From Venturia oleaginea (Eukaryota > Ascomycota > Dothideomycetes > Venturiales > Venturiaceae): 64,000 nucleotides of DNA. The notes below the pieces were generated by a model, which worked only from the letters and a program-made list of their open reading frames with translations, ran no database searches and was not told the DNA's origin. The position numbers were made by a program, and so were the translations under genes. Below, piece after piece: positions 11,328 through 21,576 of the stretch (position 1 is the first letter of the stretch; each line of letters opens with the position of its first letter). The stretch is from positions 806,001 to 870,000 of the forward strand of contig JABMLP010000013.1 in the NCBI GenBank assembly GCA_013176395.1, written 5' to 3'.

Positions 11328-12130
11328 ATGCCTCTTATCTTGAATATCCTTGTTGCTTCTATTCTTGGAGCGTCAGTTTCAGCCTCCTCCGTGAACCTCG
11401 TCGGCAGAAACCACGGCACAGATGTGAGTAGGGCGTCGGCCGCACGAAATCATACCTACGAAGCAAGTTCTGGTCTCCAAGTTTTGACAAGCTATAGATG
11501 GACCTTGCTCCCCATCCGTCCCGCTGTCCTGACTTCTGCGCCGGCACAAATGCAACATCAGACAGCAACCTTTACGTCTGCGGCGACCCTCGACTGGGGC
11601 CCTGGAAAATTCCAACCGCCCTACCACTCACAGCCATTGCCGGGAAAGCCTCAAACTATCATCGATTTGCAGGTCTCTGCCCAGGCGATTTCCTCGCAAG
11701 ATACACTTCGCCAGAGACAGGGTTATATGTATATCCACCCTTCGACGGCTTCCAGCTTTCAGCTTTCGGCCAGCCAATCAAGGCAGATATGAACCTTGAG
11801 CCGGGTCTGTTGCTCGATCGATTCGGCTCCGAGTATGGACTGTTCCTTGGAGCTGCGGGAGCGCCTTACTCTGAACGAAGCCTACCACCATCAAACCTCA
11901 ACGCGATGCCTAATGATCCGTATCCATTCAATTACCACATGTACGAGGTAGCAAAGACATTTCTGGTCGTTGCTGGACCGATCGCAGGTGCATTTGGCCA
12001 GCAGGGCCTTGGGACACAGTTTGTGGTGCCAGGAACCATTCTTAGTCTGGTAAATGGTGGTCTTCTGAATCGACTCAACTTAAAGAGAGAGGGTGCCACA
12101 GGTATTGAGCGGGTCAGACGACTAGAGTAG
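11328..12130 (+). CDS. Secreted TNT-domain NAD glycohydrolase (fungal NADase type)
   Basis: Exons 11328-11423 and 11498-12130 give 242 aa. Residues 1-20 (MPLILNILVASILGASVSAS) form a signal peptide. A Cys-rich lead segment (CPDFC, VCGD, LCPGD) precedes a TNT domain: YPPFDGF, then LLDRFGSEYG at about 137-146, GAPYSERSLPPSNLN at about 153-167, and GTQFVVP near 204-210. TNT domains hydrolyse NAD+ (and NADP+) to nicotinamide and ADP-ribose. The fungal secreted or conidial-surface NADases belong to this family. Arg140 and Gln206 sit where the family's catalytic Arg and Gln are expected; that assignment is by pattern only. The intron (74 bp) is phase 0 with a GTGAGT donor. No immunity-type gene is seen beside it. 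Confidence 0.85.
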
Positions 12131-12182
12131 CAGATATTCTCAGAGCAGGAGCCTGTGGTATAACACCGACTTGGGCATTGTT

Positions 12183-13358
12183 TCATGATCCTTTCAATGC
12201 CATTGTTCCAAGTATAACGGCCTCCATCTCTTTGACCTGGTCGACCTCTTCTGTTGTGCCATTTGAGTGCTTTTCCGGGAATACAATGCTGCCACCGCGA
12301 GTTCCTTTGCCTCGTTTTCCGGTACCTGGCATATCGGCCCCTGGAGTAAGTTTGTATATCTTAATAAGGCGAGTAATATCCGCGGTTTCTTTGAGGTTTG
12401 CGTCGTTGAACCCAATTCGAGTGCCCTCCACTACTTTGGAAAGATGTATGGATGGATCGGATGCCGTCAGCATATTGGTTGAATCAATCATCTTCACGGC
12501 GAGCAGGGTCGTTGTTGTGTCGAGGACACCAAATCGGCGAAAGGACTCGGCAATCTGTGGCAGGTTGTTAGACCACACATCATCTTGTGAGAAATAAAAG
12601 GTGAATATCCTCAATAAGCACAGTAAATCGAATGACCGAAAACCGATCTTGAACAGCTTGTCTTCCTGTTCTTGAATGGGACATGTCATCGCAGCAGAAG
12701 CAGACAAGCCCCAAGATTTTAATTAGATCAATCGAAAACATGCACTGTAATATCGACACGCTCCATGATAGCAAATAATAAGTGTGCAATGGATGGGTAT
12801 GTGAGCCTAAAGCGAACCTGATATGGCACGATTCCGATGGATAGTAGTCCGTGGAACAAGCAACAAGCAGGATTAGAATGGCATTTCAGTAGATCTTCGC
12901 TTCTTTGAAAAGAAAGCTCGCCAACAGAGAAATGGCGGCCCCTGCGTAAGTGCGAGTCTCGAATGAGACATTTTGTGAACGGGGAGATATCATGAAGATA
13001 GAGTCTATGTACACATCCGGTGAACTTACGTTATTGTTCGGACTGAGCGAGAAGACAATCTCGGAATGAATGTTTCGGCTCTTCAGTCGGCCATGCATCG
13101 AGTCGTTGATGGCTCGGAACACTGCAGCAAGCATATGGTTCACAGAGATGATCTACCGGTATCAGACTTTGAAGTAGTTGGACAGCGGGGTGCTGTTTTC
13201 TTTACCATTGTCGCATCTAAGAATGCATACTCGAACTCCGCGTTGCCTTCCATAAGTTGCTTTCGCAAGAATGATGCATTCTTGACATCCTTAAACAAGG
13301 ACACATGAGCACTGGTGTAGGGAAGGTGAGGGAGTCGGATGATAGATCCAGAGTCCAT
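12183..13358 (-). CDS. CGI121: EKC/KEOPS complex subunit Cgi121
   Basis: Exons 13206-13358, 13030-13152 and 12183-12554 (minus strand) give 215 aa. Conserved family blocks appear in order: [20 protein letters not shown] near the start, [68 protein letters not shown] and TRLIKIYKL. Cgi121 (human TPRKB) binds Bud32 in the KEOPS complex, which makes the tRNA modification t6A. All introns are phase 0. The second, at 475 bp, is unusually long for this window. The C-terminus (about 165-215) extends beyond the core and includes a Gly/Lys-rich stretch. It lies head to head with the RNase MRP gene Rmp1, both acting in non-coding RNA metabolism. Confidence 0.88.
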
Positions 13359-13779
13359 CTTGTCGATGGTGATTGTGGACGTTGGTTGATGTTGAGTGAA
13401 TGGTCGAGGTTGATTGTTGCAGAGTTTTTGTAGCTCGGAAACTCGTGGACCGAGCTCCCTCCACAACGTATAACGTGACTTTTCCGAGCGACCATTTTCT
13501 CCTTCCTTCAACGACTTCGGTAGGACCTCAAAAGAGCTTGAAATGCAATCCAAAATAGTGGGGATAGTTCTGTGTCACTTCTAGGATCAATTTTATCATT
13601 TCGTTGTAGATCTCTTTGATCAAATGTAGGTACCCGGCTTCCCTAGACTTTTCTTCCAGCAATGCGATTATCCTGTTGATTAGCCAAGAGCTCACATCAT
13701 ATCAGAAATACATGCCTCTCCAGTCGTTTTGAAGACCAAGATATCGAGAAACTGAAGCTCGACATAAGTGCACACTGCG
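13359..13779. promoter_or_regulatory. Divergent promoter region, Cgi121 / Rmp1
   Basis: This 421-bp gap separates the start codons of two divergently transcribed RNA-metabolism genes, so both promoters must lie in or near it. No specific factor site was identified. The open frame that crosses into it upstream of the Cgi121 ATG has no family match. Confidence 0.55.
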
Positions 13780-14580
13780 ATGGCACTATCTACCAGCATA
13801 AAAGCGACAGAGCCGGCACCTCTCAAACTAACCACGGAACAACTCTCGGAGCTTCAAAACACATCTCGCATCCTCCATCTGCTCCACCATCGCAACTACA
13901 ACCAACACCGTCGCCAACACTGGTATTCCTCTTTCTCCACATTCCGAAGTCACCTAAACCATTTGATACACGATATCACCATTACTCAAGTACCAAAGTC
14001 TTTGCCGTCTACGCTACTTCCATCTCGGCGAAGAGGGATAGTCAAACTGTGTGAGAAAAAATTGGAGAAGAGGTTAAGACTATGGCGGACGGTAGTTGTT
14101 CGAAAGTGGTTTGGTAGTTTTAGCCAATTGATTGGAGACAACCAGTTTGCTGTGCTGGGACTGGTGTTGTTAGGATGCTTGGGGAGGGTTTGCGAGGTCA
14201 CTGGTGTCACGGAGCAGATGGTAGAAGAAGGGGAAGATATTGCAGTTGAGCTGAAGGAGTTTGCTGAGGGGCAAGAGGTAGATGAGGTATTGGGAGGATT
14301 AGATGGTGATATTGGTGTACCCATTCTGAGGGACAGAAATAATGATATGGGAGAGTTTGTTATGAGAGAAGATGAGGACATATTGATCCAGGGTGAGGGT
14401 GACGTCTGTACAATGTTTGAGGTGGGCTCGGTACCTATTCCGCACACAAAAGTACTGCCGAAGAAAAGGAAACCGCAGGATTTGCCAGGGGATCAAGCAC
14501 CTCCAAAGGAAATTAGGAAGACGAAGAAGAAGGCAAAGAAGAAGGATGCTATTGATGACTTATTTAGCGGCTTATTCTAA
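13780..14580 (+). CDS. RMP1: RNase MRP subunit Rmp1-like protein
   Basis: One exon encodes 266 aa starting at the ATG at 13780; only a GTG extends the frame upstream. The N-terminal helical part carries the family hallmark: ILHLLHHRNYNQHRRQHWYSSF (about 30-51), FRSHLNHLIHD and a basic stretch with CEKKLEKRLRLWRTVVVRKWF. In yeast Rmp1 is specific to RNase MRP, the RNP that processes pre-rRNA and some mRNAs in the nucleolus and cytoplasm. The C-terminus is acidic, then strongly basic (KKRKPQ, KKKAKKKD), fitting nuclear localisation, and ends DDLFSGLF. A KK...DDLF end is common in fungal nucleolar proteins. Confidence 0.82.
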   Translation: MALSTSIKATEPAPLKLTTEQLSELQNTSRILHLLHHRNYNQHRRQHWYSSFSTFRSHLNHLIHDITITQVPKSLPSTLLPSRRRGIVKLCEKKLEKRLRLWRTVVVRKWFGSFSQLIGDNQFAVLGLVLLGCLGRVCEVTGVTEQMVEEGEDIAVELKEFAEGQEVDEVLGGLDGDIGVPILRDRNNDMGEFVMREDEDILIQGEGDVCTMFEVGSVPIPHTKVLPKKRKPQDLPGDQAPPKEIRKTKKKAKKKDAIDDLFSGLF

Positions 14581-15844
14581 TGTTTACACCATCTTATCTA
14601 AACAGTCAAAAGGGGAAAGGCTACCTGGAACATATTGTATCCTCTCAGGTTCAGTGTGATCCGTCGCATTCAGAAGGTCAGAATCATTTCGTCAATTCAC
14701 GGCCGACAAGTTCTTGCTTCAATGCAATGCCCTCAAATCGATGTTTACATTGATAATTTTTTAAGAGGTTGGATGGACAATTTTGCTAAAAATCTGATGA
14801 CATCGACCATAGTCTGGAATTGCTGTATAGAAGTAGATTGTAAGGTTCTGAAACGACTGCGAGGTCCTTAAAGAACCGGAAATGCAGTGAGGGCCAAATC
14901 CAGAGCTCAAATATACTGTTGTTTTGAGAACCCTTATATTAACAGATATCTTCGTTGAACACTTGGTCTAGTAACTCGAACTTTTGTGTTTCTAATCCTT
15001 TTGATCTCAAACATCGTAGTCGAAAGCCTTCTGTCGATATCATAGTCATTGCGAGAGGACGCTTCCGTAATAGTGTAATAGGCGTCGATCTTTTTGTAAA
15101 CCTTTTTGCCGGCCTGAAACTTTTTCGCAGGTGTTCAAAAATGTTGGCCGCATCGAAATGATCCGCATCGTTCATGAAGGCCGTTGACTATCTGCCCTTT
15201 TGAGGTCGCCCGAGGTCTAAACGACAGAGCACGGGAGGGCGTTGACTGGGTTGGGTTAGATTGAACCACCGGAGGTGTACGCAGAGCGGTAGAGAAAATC
15301 CATCGAGGAGAGGAACGGACCCAATGCCAGTGACAGGCATACTAGGTTGTCGATCCATACCGCGAATACAGTCAAATAGCTCGAACAGGGTAAGATGATT
15401 TCCTCCTCGTGTTTGACATTGAAATACGGGGCGTCGTTGTATTATTGATACCGAAAAACTCCGAGTGAGGGGGAGATACAGGTTTCCTTTCAATGGCTTA
15501 ATAATAAGGTTATGAACGAGCTAAATCACTTGACACAGGCAGACAACTTCAAGAAACACGCTCGACCAACTCTGATTCCAGGAGGCAGTCGGTTTTGGCC
15601 AGCTGTAAAGCCCGTTTTTTACCAACTCATCTGTCGCGGCCTATGCTTGCCCATGAATACCGGCCGTCGATTCGTGGCTTCAGTTTTGTCGAAAGATCCC
15701 CTCGACCCTAAGCGCACCTAACTTTACGCCGACGGAGAACAACTACCTGGGGTGGGAGTATAGGCAAGATTGCTCGAGGGGAAAGACATTGATTGACTGG
15801 CCCATCTTGTCTCTTCCAAGTTCTCAATCTTCCCGAGGTGCATC
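14581..15844. other. Intergenic region, no gene seen
   Basis: This 1.26-kb AT-rich region carries only short open frames without motifs. The first part is the 3' side of Rmp1; the last 100 bases lead into the start of the BED/TENA gene. Confidence 0.55.
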
Positions 15845-17427
15845 ATGCCTAGTAAGTTTCCATATTCAGTTCTGATTCAGCACTGCCATTCCCTCTAAGC
15901 GTATCCTATCGTCTTTACATCATTTACCACAAAAACATCCCAATACGCCATATGGGGCCTCGCAGTTCGATCTCACATTCCATCGCACTCATCAAGAAGA
16001 CTAAGTCAAAGCAGGACACGCCAACCCCGACATACGCCGTGCCTTCAGCGAGTTCCAAGACTCGGACTCGCCGTCGAAAGTACGCCCAACTCTATACCAT
16101 CTCCATCCGTCTCTGCTGATGCCTCACTTAGTGCCTGAAAGTCCGCTGTTTACACTGCGGCTACACGCGCGCAAAGAATGTAAGCCTCCTCGTCGCAGGT
16201 TGTCGCGACTTCGGAACTAAAGCAGACCAAGACGACGCGCCAGATTGAGCATCTCCAAGAATGCCAGACCTATCTCCAATCGCCCGAGGCGCAAATCCAC
16301 TTGGACGCTCAGCAGTCGCAAGGAGCACCGACTATGACGCCCGAGTCTCAGCGAGCCATCATGAATGGCACCCACCCGAATCCGAATCTCCAAGTCCACC
16401 GACGCGGTCCAAATCAGAACAAGCGCAATAGAGAAGGAAATATGCCACTTGCGCCCAGTCCTCTCAATCCTGAGCGACGACAGAGCAGTAACATGGTACC
16501 CTCGCTGACGGCGCATCTATTGAACGCCAATCAGCTCGTCTTCAATGCTGCCACCCAACAACCCTTTCTCTCCCACGCAGGATGCGGTACTTTAGCAGCC
16601 GCACCTCTGGCACAGTGGATGGTTCAGGATGGACACTATACGAGGGGCTACATTCAGTTTATTGGATCGCTTATAGCCAAGATTCGACTGCCTTCCGCTA
16701 CGAATTCTCAATTCCACCCAATGTACCGCACTCTTGATCTCCTCATCTCTGCGCTCAATAACATTCGACGAGAAATGTCATTCTTCGAGATTACTGCTAC
16801 CAAATACGGCATCCACATGACCGATGATCCGCCCTCACATATTACACGCGCCTATACGGATCTCTTCACAAGTGTGTCAAGTCCTAGCGCGTCGCTACTG
16901 GAAGGAATGGTCGTTCTATGGGCTACAGAACATGTGCGTTCGTAAGTCGAATTCACGCCTGAAATCTCACTAATCACTCACAGTGTTATCGAACTGCCTG
17001 GATGTATGCCTCATCGTTTGCCTCGACCCTCTCTGGAACCTCGTCTGAAAACCACATCGCTGCCCTCCATCAATCTCTGATCCCGAATTGGACCTCCCCT
17101 GCTTTCAGTAAGTTCGTTGATGCATGCCGTGCGCTCGTCGACGAACTTGCCAACTCCTCTACACTGCCGAATGGGAAGGACGAGATGCTGAGATGTGAAC
17201 AGGTCTTCAGACAGATTTGTTGGCTAGAGGAGAGATTCTGGCCAGATGTTGACGGCATGGGTGAGGAGGATGACACTGGCCGATACGAGGGTCCAACATT
17301 TGACAATGGCAGTGGGATGAACGGACATGGAACTAACAGCGGGTCCGATCCTTCTCAAAGTGGGCCTTTTGGTGGTGCACTCAATGGAATCGGCGAAGCT
17401 GTCAGTAACGGCGGACCTCCTGCATAA
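15845..17427 (+). CDS. BED-like zinc finger fused to TENA/THI-4 (heme-oxygenase-like) domain
   Basis: Exons 15845-15851, 16015-16079, 16132-16179, 16226-16933 and 16984-17427 give 423 aa. The N-terminus (MPRHANPDIRRAF) leads to a C-x2-C-x15-H-x3-C zinc finger at residues 30-53, laid out like a BED finger. After a Pro/Gln/Asn-rich linker comes a TENA-type helical bundle (about 134-345): LTAHLLNANQLVFNAATQQPF, LAQWMVQDGHYTRGYIQF, and LWATEHCYRTAWMYASSF. TenA proteins hydrolyse thiamine or its breakdown product aminopyrimidine. An Asp-x2-Tyr pair (about 175 and 178) matches the pyrimidine-binding pair of TenA, but I find no clear catalytic-Cys motif. The tail is Gly/Ser/Asn-rich. The seven-base first exon is inferred from frame and splice signals. 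The zinc finger suggests DNA binding or partner docking; the role is unknown. Confidence 0.75.
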
Positions 17428-18490
17428 TCTTGATCTGATGCTGTATCGGTTACATACAGCGTGTCAGGACCGCAAGCTCTTGTTCGCAACAATTCTGTCG
17501 AGGGATTGGAACAGCTGCAGAGAATATCACCCAGAAATATGTAAACTTATTGTGGGATCTACTGGACGTCAAAGTGTTATTGACGAGGATCATGACGAAT
17601 ATCAGGAGGAGCAGGAGGATTCGAGAAATTCCGAAATCTCTACAGGATGCAATTATTGATAACCCTTGTTGCGCCGTTTTGTGGGACGGGAAGGAGGAAT
17701 GACAGACAATATCTGGGCTTTGGTTGTATGGCTTATCGATTTGTAGGACAGTGGAGGTATTTTTTTCTTGGATTGCATTGCTGAAGCTACATTATTTCAG
17801 GAGTGGGATGAAGAAGGGTACTTCTCGGTAGAGGTCTGGACTCTTGACTGCATGACATGGTCGGCCTTAAATCAATGACGAATTCTTTTGAGCACTGGAC
17901 GGGACGGTTTATAGCGTGATTGAAAAAGAAAGCAGCCGCAATGATAACCATCCGTCATATCCCTGGAGCACGTTCCTCATTTGCGACCACAACGTGCACA
18001 GTCGGTTTGTTTTGATTCGCGTTGTAACTGAAGCAAGATTTCGGCCAGTACTCGAGTTGCGCACTACATACATCAACCACCACGCTGGCCCTCGGTTGGA
18101 GAATATTGTCTTGTGTTTTCCAATCAGGACCAGGACTCAATCGACTCATCGGCCCGCTAGACTATGTCTGAGGGAACAACCCAGCTTCCAACCTATCGGG
18201 CTTTGAATTCCAATGACCAACCTCTTCGGTTGCGAGCCTACGAGGCAAGATGGCGAGGATGCCAGATCGATGACCGTGGGGGCCACCGCTCTGCCCGCCT
18301 GTTGGCTCTGCCGTCACTTGCGCGTGGAGTGGATATCACCCATCTCAGCCTCAGGCTCTGGGCTGCTGATAATTTCACCAAGGATATCTAGGTAGCTTTC
18401 ATAAATGTCACTCCTAACGATATTTATCTTGATCCACTTGAATCAATCTACAATTCTAACAACTTGAACCTGGACCTGGACCCCACCGTC
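17428..18490. other. Intergenic region upstream of STAND-N-like gene
   Basis: Open frames continue past the TENA stop codon in another frame (to 17659), and a 75-codon ATG frame lies at 18164-18391. Neither shows a motif. The segment probably holds a 3' UTR and the promoter of the next gene. Confidence 0.5.
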
Positions 18491-20758
18491 ATGCCCATTT
18501 CAGTTGGCGATACCTTGATGCTAAGTCAAGTCTCGTGGAGACTTGGCCGGGCTTTCACCACTAATCTTTCCAATGCCCCACATGAGTTTCGAGAAGTCGA
18601 GTCGGAGTTAGGAAGGTTGACCAAAGCCCTCAAGCTTCTAGCTGAATCCTTATTCCTGGACGAGGTTGAAACTATCATTTCTCAAGCCGGGCCTAGCACC
18701 CAAGCCGGAATTGAGACTGTAATTCAATTCTGTAAGCGGAGCCTCGAGGATCTCGAGTCGCTTATCGACGCCTATCAGATTGTTCGGAAGACCAGGACGT
18801 CCTGTGGCTATGCCGTCGAAAGAGCTTGGTCTACTCTGGTGCTCTCACAATTCAAGACTATTACATGGACTGCCGAGGGCGGAAACGTACACGATTTGCG
18901 AGATCGACTCCATATGCATACATCTTGTATAGCTGTGATACGGCAGGCCTTAGAAAGGTACGTCTTTGTCAACCTTCTCGTATGTCAAGTCTTACTTGTC
19001 CAAAGCAAATCTCTCGATCGGGTGGAATGGACCGTGGCACCCATCAGTGGTCGAATTCGCAGCATGATTGCTCGTAAGGACGTCGACACAAGCGAGAAAG
19101 TTGAAGAGATCGAGCGGGTGGTTCAATCTCTCGTGGATCAATCACCCGCTCTAGGAGCCGCTTTTGATCGGGTCAACAGCTTTAGCAGTAACATGTCAGC
19201 GCTGAGCCTGAACAGCACGGGAGGCTTCAAATCAAAACGGTCGCCTCCTCTTTTGCGACGTCCTTCACCACCCACTCCAGATTTAGAACGAAACAGTAGT
19301 ATCAGTAATCTCTCGACTGTCTCATCCAACAGCAGAGCGGAAACTCGATCTGATTCCGAAACAGCCTTCTCAGAACCTTGGGCAACTTCTTCATGCTCCA
19401 GTGTCGAGCCCAGTCCTATCTTTCGTAAACCACTCCCCCTATCCTTCAGCTCTGCAAGCTCCAAGCGCAGGAAATTGACAAGATCATTACCTCCATTTCC
19501 ACCTCTTTTGTTTACAAAATCTGGTTCAATCCCACCCATTCAACATCGTTCACGTCGGCGGTCGACTCAATCTATTCGTCTTCCACCCGCGATGTGGGAT
19601 GATGGCGCCACAATTCGAGAACCTGGAGTAAATTCATATGTTCCATCGATACAAACCACGGAGTCCGTAAAGCTCAAGAGATCGACCAGTACCGTCAGCC
19701 AACAAGCCAAATTCGAGAAGGAGTTGTTCAAGGACTCAGCGATTTATTGTGATCTGTGAGTGGTACAGTTCTGTATATTCTTCGCGGTTGCTGATAATAT
19801 CTGCTAGACGAGGCAAATCTGTGCAGTACATCAAGCCAGCTGAAGAGGGTCAACGTCCTAGTGAATCGCAAGTCGAGGAGGTCATGAAAGACTGCCGGAT
19901 CTGTGTGGTCCGGCGCAGGGAAACTTATGGTCTTGGACAAACAAGATTTACAACTTCGATCTGGGCTTTTAGCGATGACGGGACCGTGAGGTTTCAACAC
20001 GAGCGCGAGTTAGTTACCATTGTGTTTGGCTCAACTTGCTGATTGTCTATCGAAGTACCCGACCTTGAAAACGTCATCCCGTTCTCCTCTTTCTTTCAAG
20101 AAGAAAAAGTATCGATCACGCTACCTTCTACTTTGACTTATCATGATTTAGCACATGGATCACCACCACTTAGAACCACCACGTCGAAGTGGGTGAGTTA
20201 TGTCTTGGAAGATGAATACGGTATGTTATCATAGCAAGAGATTCGTCCATCTCTGACATGTTTTTAGCCTCCACCTCGTTCCAAAATACGTTATTTGGTC
20301 GCACGCTCCTAGATTCGTACAAGACTGAAAAGACTATTCGCACTCATGATGGGCTCACTGGAGCGCTGAGCTCCACCGAGCGAATGTGCGCCATGGAAAA
20401 ACTTCGACTCTGGGAAGAAGAACAGACCGGGGCAGTCATGGCCATGATCCATTTCTCTGCCATTTTCCGAGCAGGTTATCTGACCTTCTACATCAACGAC
20501 ACGGACAATCCTGTCAAGATAAAAGATGACGGCGGCAGGACTGTTCGAATCAAGGGACTGAAAATTGCCATGGCCGACAACACATACATGCCTCCTAAAC
20601 GTTCACAGAGCGTCAAACAGAACGGGAAAGGAGGCAGCGATGCAAAGAAGTGGATTACCGGGGCCAAGATTGAGTTTGATTCTCTGCCAGAGAAAGTCAG
20701 GTTCTTGGATACGATACAGGATCTACAGGTTAGAGCTGTCAATCTGCGCATGAGGTGA
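18491..20758 (+). CDS. Large helical protein with STAND-type fungal N-terminal domain; one in-frame TGA
   Basis: Segments 18491-19755, 19808-20220 and 20268-20758 join in one frame of 722 codons. That frame is broken only by TGA at 20040-20042 (codon 500). The N-terminus (MPISVGDTLMLSQVSWRLGR) resembles the helical domain at the start of many fungal STAND and ankyrin proteins. A Ser/Pro/Arg-rich low-complexity middle follows (about 230-420). The C-terminal half (IWAFSDDGTVRF, IPFSSFFQEEKVSITLPS, FQNTLFGRTLL, TEKTIRTHDGL) belongs to a fungal family of unknown function. Both flanking introns are clean (GTGAGT...CTGCTAG; GTATGT...TTTTTAG). A possible GTTAGT...CGAAG intron over the stop (20009-20055) is 47 bp and would shift the frame. 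The gene may be disrupted, or I may have missed an unusual intron. Confidence 0.6.
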
Positions 20759-21048
20759 ACAATCAACAATCTACGATGGTATCTTGCTGAACTGGCTTGG
20801 TTTTGGAGAGACGAACACTCAACTGCCAAAAGTAGTACATTTTTCCAATGAGCCAGATCACTTGCACTATTTCTGAGACGCCACCAATCGAGGTCTGGAG
20901 TCGCGTCACAACCTGTCGCTATCGAGCCAAGCCCTTGAAGTTGATGGCACTATCATCCCCGTAGTATGGAGGACGTCAAATATGCTGTCGACCATGATTA
21001 GATTACAAGTCTAAATATACTAATGTCACCTCATCGTACGATATATCT
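20759..21048. other. Short intergenic region
   Basis: This AT-rich spacer carries no motif-bearing frame. If the cysteine-repeat ORF downstream is a real gene, its missing first exon should lie here, but I could not find a convincing one. Confidence 0.4.
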
Positions 21049-21576
21049 TTGCTATCAGAAAATGTAGGTACTTCTAACACTCGACATCCATCTTTGGGAC
21101 AACAATGGGAAGTGAACAAGCCAAAATGTTCTCCCACGCACCCATCACAGTTTTTTTCTGCTCCATCAGACATTACACTAGCTCTTCTACCACGTGCCCC
21201 TCAGTTTATATGCGCGCCTCGCATAAAGCCAGAGGAGTGTGTCGCTATGGCATCCACGTTTTCCGCTTGTCTGCAAAGAAATATCTCTACCTCAACTTGT
21301 TTTGAATCACCACCAATGCCGACCAACAATGTTACCGCCGACTTGCCAATGAATGTGGACACACCACCCACGCCTATCACTGCACCAGCTCTTCTACCAC
21401 GTGCCGCCCAGTTCACATGTGCGCCTACGGTACCAGTAGAAGACTGCGTGGCCAGCGCATCCGCCTTCTCTGCCTGTCTCGCAAAAAATATCGCGGCTGC
21501 GGATTGCTTCGGAACGCCAAAAACAGCCAATCTCCCAAATGCTACTGCAGTTCCTGTGGCACCAGCAGGGTCTTAG
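21049..21576 (+). CDS. ORF with two tandem four-cysteine repeats; 5' end not found
   Basis: The frame is open from a TTG, and no ATG precedes the repeats, so a first exon is missing or the gene is broken. Two copies of a roughly 44-aa unit lie at codons 45-88 and 114-157. Each has the form ALLPRAxQFxCAP, then CVAxASxFSAC, then CLxxNIxxxxCF. Cysteine spacing is identical in both: C-x8-C-x9-C-x9-C. The link between them is Pro/Thr-rich. Such small, even-cysteine repeats are typical of secreted fungal proteins, but no signal peptide is visible in the part seen. I do not recognise the family. Confidence 0.4.
   Translation: MLSENVGTSNTRHPSLGQQWEVNKPKCSPTHPSQFFSAPSDITLALLPRAPQFICAPRIKPEECVAMASTFSACLQRNISTSTCFESPPMPTNNVTADLPMNVDTPPTPITAPALLPRAAQFTCAPTVPVEDCVASASAFSACLAKNIAAADCFGTPKTANLPNATAVPVAPAGS
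21181..21519 (+). repeat. Internal duplication encoding the C-x8-C-x9-C-x9-C unit
   Basis: The two units (21181-21312 and 21388-21519) are about 132 bp each. Both begin with the same 18 bases coding ALLPRA. Spacing of all four cysteines is preserved while most other positions have diverged, which suggests the fold was selected for after duplication. Confidence 0.75.

Noticed and set aside
20009..20055. A 47-bp GTTAGT...CGAAG intron that would remove the TGA in the STAND-N-like gene
   Set aside because: Removing 47 bases shifts the frame and meets a stop within a few codons, so it cannot rescue the protein.
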